64,000 nucleotides of DNA. Origin: Orientia tsutsugamushi str. Boryong (GTDB lineage: Bacteria; Pseudomonadota; Alphaproteobacteria; Rickettsiales; Rickettsiaceae). The DNA lies in contig NC_009488.1 in the NCBI RefSeq assembly GCF_000063545.1, positions 1,488,001-1,552,000 of the forward strand, given 5' to 3'. A program made the translations under genes and the position numbers. Below are positions 17,209-26,645 of this stretch, piece by piece. Position 1 is the stretch's first letter. Every line of letters begins with the position of its first letter. Under the pieces are notes generated by a model, which did not search any database, was not told where the DNA came from, and saw only the letters and a program-made list of their open reading frames with translations.

Positions 17209-19800
17209 ATGTCTAAAAGAAAAAATGAAAATCAGATTTCTAGTACAAGTAATGACAATTTATATAAAAAAAGGAAGTATGATGAAAAAGAGACCTCCAT
17301 AACAAAGAATACTAATCTACAAAAGAAAAGAAAGTATGATGAAGACCAGAGTTCAGTAACAAATGATGACAATATACAAAGTATTAGTTCTCATAAAAAA
17401 CAACGTACACAACAAAGTAATTTACTAGATGAGAATATATTTAAAGATTGGTTTATGGTATCACTTAAACACATCGCTTCAACCAATATCATTATTCGCT
17501 TATGGATAAATCAAAGTACTATAAATCAAATAAGCAATTTATTTAATCATTCTGCTGATATATTACGCGACTGGCGTAAACTGAAAAATAGTATAAATGA
17601 TAAAATACTAACGTTGCGGTTGCCTGAATCTATAACTCAACAATTGGTAAATATCAATAAATTCATAGGAACAGAGCTATATAAGTGGATAAAATATCAT
17701 GATAACGATGTTCTTTACAATGACAAATCTGAGTATTTAGCAATAAATTACATCTATAATATAGAATGGACTCCAAGAGGAACAATTAACTATCTACAAA
17801 CAGCTAGGAATATTTTAGCAAGAAATGATAATGGTTTGAGTAATGATCAAAAATATCGACTTGCTTGTAATTATTGTTTAGAGGATAGTATTACAAATTA
17901 TGATCAAAAAGTTAATCTAGCAAGTTATTTACAAAACATTAGCGTTTATAGCCAGCCTATGGTTTATTTTTGGACTTCTCATACGTACTCTACTAATATT
18001 GATAGTGCAGCTATTGATATAAAGACAATTGATGCATTAGTGAGTGATTATAATAATCGCAATAGAACCAACATAGACACAAATACTTATATATTCAATA
18101 TACTTGTTGAGGATAACTGTCATAAAGCCATGAATTGTGTGCCAATAGAGTACATTTGGAATAGACTTAGTTATGAAGAAAAATTAAAAAAGATAACATT
18201 AGCAATAAACAAAATAAATAATCGAGAGTTTAGATCTTTATTATTATCTCAACTTAATTACGAACAGCAGAAAAAAATTCTTCAGAATTCTTACTTTTTA
18301 AGTGTTACACTAACAAGTTTTTTGAATGATTTATTATTGAGTGATTACTTCTTACCTATAGCATATAATGCATTAAATATCATGCAAGAAGAATCGTTCT
18401 TGTACTTAATAAAAGCAGTAGTTAATAGAATTGGTTCAAGCTTGTATTCAAAAATTTATGATGATAATCATTATAAATTTATATTCAAGGAATTATGGCA
18501 GTTTGCTCCAAAGCGGTTAAAGGAACATGTACTTGAATGCAATGATACATACATAATACAAAATTTTATTGTATTCAAGTTATTTTTGAATGATGAGATT
18601 AATAATGATATAGATATAGCAAAGTTAGTATTAGCTGACGCAAATGTTACGCACAAATATAATATAATGTTTTGCGGCTCACTGCAATGCGGAGTTAAGA
18701 AATGCAGTGATTTAATTATCAAGAACCAATGGAATTTTTTAGATACATTTATTAAGCTGCTTATATCGTCTACAGAAGATATAAAAACGCTTAAACAAGA
18801 ACTTATAAAAGATCATGGATATCAGATAACAATACATTTTTATCAAAAGCAAGAATATGATAAAGCTGAACATTTTCTCAAGTGGTGTCTAGAATCAGAT
18901 GAAAAAATAAAAACTTTCAAAAAAGAATTAGCAAGCAAGGAATTTTCTTGCAAAATATTAGAGTCGATTGTTACAAGCAATAAAGCTGATTTTATAGAGA
19001 TAGAACACTATTTTCAGTGGTGCGCTTCAAATGATTTAAAAATAATTAATGAGTTAAAGGAATCAATTCCACAAAAATGGTTTCAGGAAGTAATTTTTAA
19101 ATTAATAGAACAAGATCAGTATAAATTATTAGACCAAATTTTAAATTGGTGTTTTTCAAATGATCAAGAAAAAATTGATAATTGTAAAAATAGTTTCTAT
19201 ACAACAAAGGAAAGCAATTCATATTGTTGTTTTAGCTACCTAATTTATAGATTAATAGAGAAAGATGATTCATTTCAATTATTAGATAAATTTGTTAAGT
19301 GGTGTTTTACTGACATACAAAAAATAAATCATTTTAAAAAATGGATACTTTGTCCTCAAGATGGTATCTATAGTCTTTGCACATATCAATTGCAGAAATA
19401 TAAATTTGAATTAGCTGATAAAAGTGTCGGCTGGGCTGCAATGTCTCATGAAGAAATTGATCTATTTAAAAATAAGTTCATGGTTGCTAAAGAGATTGAA
19501 TATATTTTGGATGATTATATGGAAGAGCCAGATAAATTACAATCTCTAATCAAATGGTTTAGTCCATCAATAGAAATAATAAAAAAGTTTAAAGAGATAA
19601 TCCTTAATATGCATTATAATAGCGATTTTAGTGAATCGTTAGATAGATATTTACAAGAATGTGAGAATGTAGACCATAACATAAAGAATGATGTTAATGA
19701 TACTATGGAAAAATTGCTACTTAATGTGGAAAACATTACTTCTAATAATCAGTCAGCAATGAATACTATAGGAGAATTAGCTTTTAATATTCAGATTTAG
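17209..19800 (+). CDS. Large helical-repeat protein with NLS-like N-terminus (candidate CifA-like partner)
   Basis: I do not recognise this 863-residue protein by a named domain. Residues 1-70 are hydrophilic with three basic clusters, KKRKYDEKE, KKRKYDEDQ and SHKKQR, resembling eukaryotic nuclear localisation signals. The rest is predicted mostly helical. From about residue 535 there are six degenerate units of about 40 residues built on a pattern of two helices and a WC/W motif followed by S/TxxxKIxxFKxxI (FLKWCLESDEKIKTFKK, YFQWCASNDLKIINEL, ILNWCFSNDQEKIDN, FVKWCFTDIQKINHFKK, then weaker ones). AGGAAG lies just before the ATG. The next gene starts 34 bp after the stop and encodes a dual-nuclease protein; the order and architecture recall cifA-cifB. 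That parallel is inference. Confidence 0.7.
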   Translation: MSKRKNENQISSTSNDNLYKKRKYDEKETSITKNTNLQKKRKYDEDQSSVTNDDNIQSISSHKKQRTQQSNLLDENIFKDWFMVSLKHIASTNIIIRLWINQSTINQISNLFNHSADILRDWRKLKNSINDKILTLRLPESITQQLVNINKFIGTELYKWIKYHDNDVLYNDKSEYLAINYIYNIEWTPRGTINYLQTARNILARNDNGLSNDQKYRLACNYCLEDSITNYDQKVNLASYLQNISVYSQPMVYFWTSHTYSTNIDSAAIDIKTIDALVSDYNNRNRTNIDTNTYIFNILVEDNCHKAMNCVPIEYIWNRLSYEEKLKKITLAINKINNREFRSLLLSQLNYEQQKKILQNSYFLSVTLTSFLNDLLLSDYFLPIAYNALNIMQEESFLYLIKAVVNRIGSSLYSKIYDDNHYKFIFKELWQFAPKRLKEHVLECNDTYIIQNFIVFKLFLNDEINNDIDIAKLVLADANVTHKYNIMFCGSLQCGVKKCSDLIIKNQWNFLDTFIKLLISSTEDIKTLKQELIKDHGYQITIHFYQKQEYDKAEHFLKWCLESDEKIKTFKKELASKEFSCKILESIVTSNKADFIEIEHYFQWCASNDLKIINELKESIPQKWFQEVIFKLIEQDQYKLLDQILNWCFSNDQEKIDNCKNSFYTTKESNSYCCFSYLIYRLIEKDDSFQLLDKFVKWCFTDIQKINHFKKWILCPQDGIYSLCTYQLQKYKFELADKSVGWAAMSHEEIDLFKNKFMVAKEIEYILDDYMEEPDKLQSLIKWFSPSIEIIKKFKEIILNMHYNSDFSESLDRYLQECENVDHNIKNDVNDTMEKLLLNVENITSNNQSAMNTIGELAFNIQI

Positions 19801-19834
19801 TGTAATAGTAATACAAAATTAAAATATATCAAAA

Positions 19835-22324
19835 ATGGGTAATAAATCAGAGTTAATTGAGATTTTTTTAAATGACTATAACCACTTTGAAAAGTCGTTA
19901 ACTAAAATATTTTACAAAATTCCTATAGCAAGAAATACTAATAACGAGGATTTTTGGATGTTCATTTTTATTGGGTCTACATTAACTATTCTAAATAGCG
20001 AGTTAAGAAAAAGTGTTAAATCTATTTGCTATAGTATTACTAATAACAACATCTTGAGGTTAGCATTTAACTTCAACAATAAAATTATATTACGATCTAT
20101 ATCTATTGGATCTAATGATAAAGTTTCTAAAAAATATCAATATTCAAATCAAGATCTTGATCAGATAAAAGAGCTTTTTTCTTATGACAAAATTATAAAC
20201 CTGAAAAGTACTTGCTCAAAACATCTTCATATCAAAATTATTCGCGGCAAAACTATCAAAAAACCAAAAATTAGTGTTGTATGTACAGATAATATTGAAG
20301 AAGGAGACTATAATGCTAGCAGCAAGTTTATTAATGTTAATTCTTTAGATATGAAAGGAAAAACATTAGATGAATATTTAGAGTTTATTCGGCCAACAAA
20401 TAGTAATAATGATGATGATAATGACGACGAGCAAGATTATACAGAAAATGTAGAGCAGCTATTTAATTGCTTTAAAGATTTATATAAGCAAGGCCAAGGA
20501 ATCTTTGGTACTTCAGAATCACGTTATCATGGGTTTGTTTATGGAGCATTAGTATTAAACTTCAAACAAAAATATTCGATGGATGTATATGTTGAACAAA
20601 GTGCAGGCAGAGGATATCTAGATTTGTATTTGCTATGTAAACATTATAATCATAATCAGATAGCTAATGCTGATGCTGTTAAAATAATAGCTGAATTTAA
20701 AAATGGGAATAATAAATACCCTTCTGTTGCAGATGCAATAAAACAGGTAGAAGATAGGTGTTATGCACAACTTGTTGGTAGAACTCAATCGAATAAGACT
20801 ATAATAGTAGGAGCTGATTTTGGGGATATAACTAAGCAAGTACAGGCAAAATTTATGCTGCTTGATAAGTTGCCTGAGCGAGATTTTATAACTTTTATAG
20901 CTGATTCAAAGACACAACTGTCTAAAGCTAATATAAAAGAAGAAATAAGGTGGATATTTAAATCAACACGTTCAGAGGAATCATTAGCTAAAATATTATT
21001 AGGAGAGTTATTATCAAGCAAAGTACAAAAAAAGTCTGCAGTTTTTCTGAATAAAATTGATAATGATGAGACCAAGGCTAGTATATTTATTCTTAAGCTA
21101 TCTAATAACAATATAATATTATCTACTATTGAGAAAGATGACAAGCCGCTACAGAAATATTGCAGACTAGGTAGTACTAGATTGCAGAGCAGGCACAATA
21201 AAGAAGTTAACGTAACAGATGAAGTAGAATATGCAGTACGATATATTCAAAAACAGTATAAAATTAATTCTGGCACAAAAATTACTATAATAGTTAATAG
21301 AAAAGGACAGAACTATGAAACTTACTTAGAAAGTATAGATATGACAAATTTAAACTCTAATCCTGCTGACACTGATGTGGGCTATAATATAAAAGACTAT
21401 ATAACACAACCATATAATATTAAGCACAATATTGATGTATGCAAGCTAATACTAGAATTACTACAAGATATACAAGATGATAAGTTGGGAGAACTTGCTA
21501 AGTTTAAAGATGAGCTCTGCGAATTTCAAGCATTTATCACAGAGGAACGCGACTTTCAGGCTATATTACATGGATTATTCTCATTCAAGAAATTTGAAAA
21601 TACAACTTTAAGGGCAATATCAGAAGTAACATTTGGCACAGGCAAAGCAGATTTAGTGTTGGCATCTAACCGTAGTATACTTTATTTTGAGTTAGCCTTA
21701 TTAAAGGAACATAATGTGGATACTTTGCTAAATAAAAAAAAACAGCAACTGGATAAATACCTGGTAAATGCTAAAGTTATTACTAATGATAAGAATGCTA
21801 ACGGAGTAGTACTAATTTTTGATAGCAAAACAGGTAAGTTATATAACAGGTATCATACTACGCCAGTTGAGCATTCTTCAGATGAAGGAGGGCAAACACC
21901 TATATATAATCAAAGAGAAACGCTGGAACCGCGGCTTTTGTCACCAATAGATCAAAATAGCCCTACTAAAGCTAAAAAAACAAAAAACTCTCATAATGAA
22001 GAAGATTTTAATATAAATATAATAAAAAAAAGCAAGATGAAGTCAGTTGGCAATTTTAGCAGCATTAATGATTCTAATAGACAAAAAAAAGTATCTCAAA
22101 ACTACAACATAAATAACTTTGATGACATTGAAGGAAATCGAGATAAAATTTATATAGGTAGTGAAAACTCCATAGAAGACAAAAAAAAAACTGAAGTTGA
22201 TAAAAATGCTCAACTGCTTGCATTTGTACAAGATGGGTGGCATGGACAAGAAGATTTAAATTACAATAATCAATCAGCTTTTATTCTTAGTAAAACAATA
22301 GGGTTAGATAATATACCTGAGTAA
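19835..22324 (+). CDS. Protein with two PD-(D/E)XK nuclease-like domains (candidate CifB-like)
   Basis: An 829-residue protein. Domain 1 (about residues 225-335) matches the PDDEXK_9-type pattern: RYHGFVYGALVL, YVEQSAGRGYLDLYLL (Asp ~262), VKIIAEFKNG (Glu-x-Lys ~287-289), AIKQVEDRCYAQLV, then TIIVGADFGD. Domain 2 (about 570-670) repeats it: ERDFQAILHGLFSF, ISEVTFGTGKADLVLA (Asp ~606), ILYFELALL and KKQQLDKYL. In domain 2 the ExK position reads ELA, so the lysine is missing and it may be inactive. The C-terminal 160 residues are polar and basic (KAKKTKNS, IIKKSKMK). Dual PD-(D/E)XK architecture is characteristic of CifB/CinB proteins. No secretion signal is visible and no SD is obvious. Confidence 0.75.
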   Translation: MGNKSELIEIFLNDYNHFEKSLTKIFYKIPIARNTNNEDFWMFIFIGSTLTILNSELRKSVKSICYSITNNNILRLAFNFNNKIILRSISIGSNDKVSKKYQYSNQDLDQIKELFSYDKIINLKSTCSKHLHIKIIRGKTIKKPKISVVCTDNIEEGDYNASSKFINVNSLDMKGKTLDEYLEFIRPTNSNNDDDNDDEQDYTENVEQLFNCFKDLYKQGQGIFGTSESRYHGFVYGALVLNFKQKYSMDVYVEQSAGRGYLDLYLLCKHYNHNQIANADAVKIIAEFKNGNNKYPSVADAIKQVEDRCYAQLVGRTQSNKTIIVGADFGDITKQVQAKFMLLDKLPERDFITFIADSKTQLSKANIKEEIRWIFKSTRSEESLAKILLGELLSSKVQKKSAVFLNKIDNDETKASIFILKLSNNNIILSTIEKDDKPLQKYCRLGSTRLQSRHNKEVNVTDEVEYAVRYIQKQYKINSGTKITIIVNRKGQNYETYLESIDMTNLNSNPADTDVGYNIKDYITQPYNIKHNIDVCKLILELLQDIQDDKLGELAKFKDELCEFQAFITEERDFQAILHGLFSFKKFENTTLRAISEVTFGTGKADLVLASNRSILYFELALLKEHNVDTLLNKKKQQLDKYLVNAKVITNDKNANGVVLIFDSKTGKLYNRYHTTPVEHSSDEGGQTPIYNQRETLEPRLLSPIDQNSPTKAKKTKNSHNEEDFNINIIKKSKMKSVGNFSSINDSNRQKKVSQNYNINNFDDIEGNRDKIYIGSENSIEDKKKTEVDKNAQLLAFVQDGWHGQEDLNYNNQSAFILSKTIGLDNIPE

Positions 22325-22332
22325 GCCTTTAA

Positions 22333-23326
22333 ACTTCAATTTAGGATAAAGTATAGGAAGAGAAAGAATAGGAGATAAGATTAGGATTAAGTTGTAGATA
22401 GAATAACTAGCAAGAGAAGCAATTTATATGAACAAAGAAATTAAGAGGAGAACTGTGTCTAGTATGCTCTAAAAGCATATGTTTTTTTAGTACATTAAAG
22501 ACAGACTCAATTAAAGAACGTTTATTTAATAATAGATTATCTTGTATGTCCAATAAATATGTTTTCATGTCTTTACGAAGATTAGTAAATAAACGTAGAC
22601 CATTTGTCAGCAGTTGATGAAATAACTCTTTAGATATGTAGCTTTATCACCAAACAATTTACCAGATAAGCATTTAGAAAAAACTAAAGCTACAGATAAG
22701 GTCGTTTTTATTGCCTTTAGTAATTTTAACTGACATTATTTCGCCTTTATTATTGATTATAATATGTAGCTTAAAGCATAAGAACCAGCCATAACTACTC
22801 TTAGCAATTTTAGAAATTCTGTTAAAAACTCTATTGCTGGAGGTGCGTTTATTATGACAAATTGCTAACTTTGTAGAATCGATGTAATATATACCAGTTT
22901 ATTCTTCTTTCAAATGATGCATTAATACAGCTAATGTAGCAATATTCTAGGCCACAGTTGTATTATCCTACTATAGCTTGGTAAACAAAAGTATCTTTTA
23001 TACTTATGACTCAAGTAATATAGATAATAATTTTTACAATCCTTGCATTGAGATAAATAAAAATATATCTATTGTTAATAACTAAGCTAAGGACAACTTT
23101 CCATCTATGTTCCTTTGGATTACTACTTGGTATTAATCTCTTTCTCTCCTACTCTTGGTATATCTTGCAAAAATTGTCTATTAAATAGTATACTGTTATA
23201 ATACATTTTTTCATGTTGTGTTATTCCTTGTTTATTTAATTTTTTTTTTTTTTATAACTCAACATTCTCTCTTTGTATACCTTTTATTCTCTACATTTCA
23301 TATTTCCGCTTATCATAATCTGGCGT
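22333..23326 (-). pseudogene. IS982-family element with broken transposase
   Basis: Ends ACTTCAATTTAGGATAA (left) and CTTATCATAATCTGGCGT (right) match the other IS982-type ends here, with a TTTAA-like flank on each side. The reverse strand encodes pieces of an IS982 transposase: KIYQEWERKRLIPS..KEHRWKVVLSL near the N-terminus, IDSTKLAICHNKRTSSN, SYGWFLCFKLHIIIN, YISKELFHQLLTNGLRLFTNLRKDMK and NKRSLIESVFNVLKKHM. Multiple frameshifts and stops make it non-functional. The element follows the 829-residue gene by 8 bp. Confidence 0.75.
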
Positions 23327-23449
23327 TTAAAGGGCCTTAAACAGACTTACGTATAACTTCAATAAATGAGCTATAGTAGAGATTGATATCACAAAGTGTG
23401 TCAATACAATTAAGCATTGTGAGTTGATGGAATTTCTAAGAAAAAGAAT

Positions 23450-24281
23450 AGACCTCTTTCGAAACTGATTGAATTACTCCGCATACGGCTCAAGCAATTT
23501 ACAGACAGATGCAATAAGTTGTCTGCGATTACTGTGTACTTGTTTGATAGCAGTTTTTATGTAATAAGCACAAATTGTTAATATGGTTAGTGCCATCACA
23601 TCTTATAGGTGTTATATGATGTGTATGAATATTTTCACCATTATCTATTAAATCAAAACAAACAAGACATTTATCTTTTTGTCTACGCCAAAGAATCTGC
23701 CTGGATTTAAACAAATACTTAGTGCTATCAGCTTAACGTTTATGCCAATATTCTCTAAGTTTTGAATTATCAGGAGAAGATTTACCTTTAACTAGAATAC
23801 GTAGTTTTATCGTTATCAATTGTAATTTCCATAGATATAGATCTTTATTCATCGAGATCCAATTATCATTTCTACCTTTGGTGCTACCTCAATACTTTTT
23901 CTTAAGCCATTCCCAAGATTTTTTAAGATGTTTTCTACATGCAAATCTTGCTTGTCTAACCTACATCCAGCAGTATAATTTGGCTAAAATTCTCTTTGAA
24001 TACAACTTTGTTAAAATAACTACACCATCCAAATATTTTAGAATTTAACTAGTAAAGCTATATCTCTTCTTGTACTATTGGTGTTATATTGTTGAATATT
24101 AAATCTCAGAAAATCAAAACCTTCATTAATATGAAGTATCATGGTTTTTTTGACAATTCTAAGCTTCTAATTTAACCAACTATTAATAATGCTTTTGGCT
24201 GTGATACGTGAGCTTTCAGATTTAGCACAAGTTATAAAATCATCAGTGTATCTTACTAAAGCATATTCAGATTTAGAAAAT
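23450..24281 (-). pseudogene. Group II intron RT with HNH domain, decayed; truncated domain V
   Basis: On the reverse strand the remnant starts near 24281 with SEYALVRYTDDFITCAKSE, the YxDD motif of group II intron RTs, and continues with many stops through KLRIVKKTMILHINEGFDFLRFNIQ to a C-terminal HNH/zinc-type endonuclease (CLVCFDLIDNGENIHTHHI...NNLCLLHKNC, open at 23529-23714). Beyond it is GAGCCGTATGCGG, the 5' half of domain V (about 23478-23496), cut off by an 18-bp stub of an IS5-family end (23450-23467). The N-terminal RT half is missing. Confidence 0.7.
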
Positions 24282-24424
24282 AGACTTCTTTCGAAACTGG
24301 TTAACGTAGTTCAAAATTATAAATACCAGAGATCAAATTAAATCTAAGACCGAATCTTTCACGTCTATTTCGATATTTATCAGCAATAATTTTGAACTAC
24401 GTTAACCAGTTTCGAAAGAGGTCT
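24282..24424. mobile_element. 143-bp IS5-type MITE
   Basis: Identical in plan to the MITE at 10174, with AAT on both sides (24279-24281, 24425-24427). It sits exactly at the junction of the group II intron RT remnant and the truncated integrase and supplies the last eight residues and stop of the integrase frame (LDLFRNWLT on the reverse strand). Confidence 0.85.
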
Positions 24425-24885
24425 AATGCTTGTGCATAAGTATGTACTCTGTCAGCATTCTCTTTCCAGTTTATAGTATATATTTTGGCATACTCTTCAA
24501 TATACTTATAACACAGCTCTTTGAATGTAATCTCTTGTCTTTCTTTTATACGATTCTCATTTTCTTCTATCTGTTGTTGACGTCTTACTTCTCTTGGATC
24601 TATTCCGTTCGCCATTAATGTCTTTAATTCTATTGCTTTTTTTATAGCTTCTTTAATAGATAAATATGGAAATTCCACTATCCTTATTTTTAAACTCTGG
24701 TTTTTATATTTTTGTTCTAAAATCCATGTTTTTCTTACTATTCCTCCACAGACTGTACATGAGATTTTCAGTTTAAGTCCTATTATATCTGGATCGTGGA
24801 TAATTAATAATTTTTCTCCCTTAGGAATTTTAATTTTACGTAGTGCTCGATTTATAAACTTTGATGATATTGAAGTCATAATCAC
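24425..24885 (-). pseudogene. Tyrosine recombinase (integrase), N-terminal fragment
   Basis: About 153 residues of an integrase: the DUF4102-type arm-binding domain (KGEKLLIIHDPDIIGLKLKISCTVCGGIVRKTWILEQKYK, then FPYLSIKEAIKKAIELKTLMANGIDPREVRRQQ) and the start of the core-binding domain (TFKELCYKYIEEYAK). The catalytic domain with the R-H-R-Y residues is gone, cut at the MITE. RAGE elements carry such integrases next to their attachment site; no att repeat is recognisable here. The ATG at 24885 is preceded by GGGGTGATT. Confidence 0.8.
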
Positions 24886-25309
24886 CCCACATAATATTAA
24901 TATTTATTATTAAAGTATTACGTTTAATTAAACAGATGATCTATATTATACTTTTTATTTGATAGCAAATTTTTATACTAATTTGTTCATAATACATATA
25001 ACTTGAAAATCACTTATCAATCCTAGATTGTATATATTTTTCGATCATTAGATTAACCTCTAGATTGAAAACTGGCCCCCAATTTCCTAAATTTTCTGTC
25101 AACCTTTTGTCAACCTTTTGCTTTAATTTTTTTGTTATATTGACAAATATTGGAAATATATTTATAGTTAAAGTTGAAGCTTGATTAAAAATATTAATAA
25201 AAGTTAACACAAGTTAATAGTAGGTTCTATAAAGTATAGAAGTTAATAAAAATTAACTTTTCTTCTCCCTTATACTTGATCTACCTTTGCACTTTTACCT
25301 ATAGAACAT
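24886..25309. other. AT-rich stretch upstream of the integrase remnant
   Basis: No convincing gene. A 66-codon frame on the minus strand (25010-25210) has no recognisable similarity and no clear SD. Short direct repeats such as GTCAACCTTTTG occur twice at 25099-25120. Because it lies upstream of an integrase it could hold the element's attachment region, but I see no tRNA or matching repeat to prove it. Confidence 0.3.
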
Positions 25310-25885
25310 CTTATTGATTATAAGATGAAGCTTAAAGACTAAGAACCAGCAATAACTACTTTTACCAATTTTAGAAATTTTGTTAAAAACTCTATTGCTG
25401 GAGGTACGTTTATTATGACAAATTGCTAACTTTGTAGAATCGATGTAATATATACTAGTCTTCTCCTTTCAGATAGTGCATTAATACAGCTAGTGATAGC
25501 AACACTCCAGGTCATAGCTGTATTATTCTACTATAACTTGATAAACAAAAGTATCCCTTATACTTATAACTCAGGTAATATAGATAATAATCTTTAAAAT
25601 CCTTGCATGGAGATAAATAAAAATATATCGCTATTGTTAATAACTCAGCTAAGGATAACTTCCCATCTCTGTTCCTTTGATTACTCTACTTGGTATTAAT
25701 CTCTTTCTCTCCAACTCGTGATATATTTTGCAAAAATTGTCTATTAAATAGTATACTGTTATAATACATTTTTTCATGTTGGGTTATTCCTTGTTTATTT
25801 AAATTTTTTTTATAACTCAACATTCTCTCTTTGTATACCTCTTATTCTCTACATTTCATATTTCCACTTATCCTAATCTGGCGTT
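25310..25885 (-). pseudogene. IS982-family transposase remnant, 5' part
   Basis: Highly similar to the right-hand 570 bp of the element at 22333, ending in CTTATCCTAATCTGGCGTT. It encodes the N-terminal and middle part of the transposase (through NRISKIGKSSYCWFLVFKL on the reverse strand) with frameshifts. The 3' half is missing. It abuts a group II intron 5' fragment at about 25886. Confidence 0.7.
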
Positions 25886-26596
25886 ATTAAACTTTACGTT
25901 TTGATTTTGTAATGACAGCACCTTTATACGCTCAAGTTTCATTAACAATAGACCTCTTTCGAAACTGGTTAACGTAGTTCAAAATTATTGCTGATAAATA
26001 TCGAAATAGACGTGAAAGATTCGGTCTTAGATTTAATTTGATCTCTGGTATTTATAATTTTGAACTACGTTAACCAGTTTCGAAAGAAGTCTAATGTATT
26101 TTTATCTATGCTAAGTACGGTCATTGCTTCCCTCTTTTACTTTCTGTGCTAATCCTTCGCTCAATCCGCATTATTGAGTTTCATCGCTACTATAGCTAAC
26201 TCAGCAATCCTTATACCATCTTCAAAGCTTTATGTTTCAGCACTTGTAGTTTAAATACTTACTTAATTAAGTAAGAGTTATAAGTACTTCTCAAGTTGTG
26301 TCATTAATCTTTACAAACTCGCTGACGCCTGCAACGCTGGTGGTTGAAAATTTTTAGATTTTTCGCTAGTAGTTTGACCTCCATATACTATGTGGTAGAA
26401 CATATCGGCTTCCACTACATCATACTTTCGTGACTATTACGTTCACCATTTGGTTTCGGCTAGAATGTTTCACTGTCTACGCTTTACTACTGTTGTTACC
26501 TTTAGCAGCATAAGACTCACTATATGGTGTGCCAGCTTTTACTTCCATAACTGGACTTTCACCAGTAAGATTATAATGCTCCTTATCTTGACTCAC
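25886..26596 (-). mobile_element. Group II intron 5' fragment (copy C) with MITE
   Basis: Matches the 5' region and ORF start of intron copy A (37430-38031). The 5' end on the reverse strand is GTGAGTC at 26596, followed by the conserved TGGTGAAAGTCCAGTTATGG segment near 26530-26570. The RT start codon region lies near 26117, just beyond the MITE. An inserted 143-bp MITE (25950-26092) sits in the first codons of the RT frame. The rest of the RT and domains V-VI are absent, so the fragment cannot splice. Confidence 0.7.
25950..26092. mobile_element. 143-bp IS5-type MITE
   Basis: Same element as at 10174 in opposite orientation, flanked by AAT (25947-25949 and 26093-26095). Intron copy A provides a near-empty site (GTTAACCATGTATTTCTG against ATTAACAAT..AATGTATTTTTA), confirming insertion after intron fragment C was in place. 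Confidence 0.85.
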
Positions 26597-26645
26597 CTAC
26601 CATATATAGCTAGCTACTGTTATTTGCTATAGTAGGACATCACAA

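Noticed and set aside
20785..21198. 137-codon antisense frame inside the dual-nuclease gene
   Set aside because: The sense strand has clear nuclease motifs; the antisense frame is a by-product of codon bias.
25010..25210. 66-codon frame upstream of the integrase remnant
   Set aside because: No recognisable domain, no SD and low-complexity AT-rich composition; kept only as a remark.
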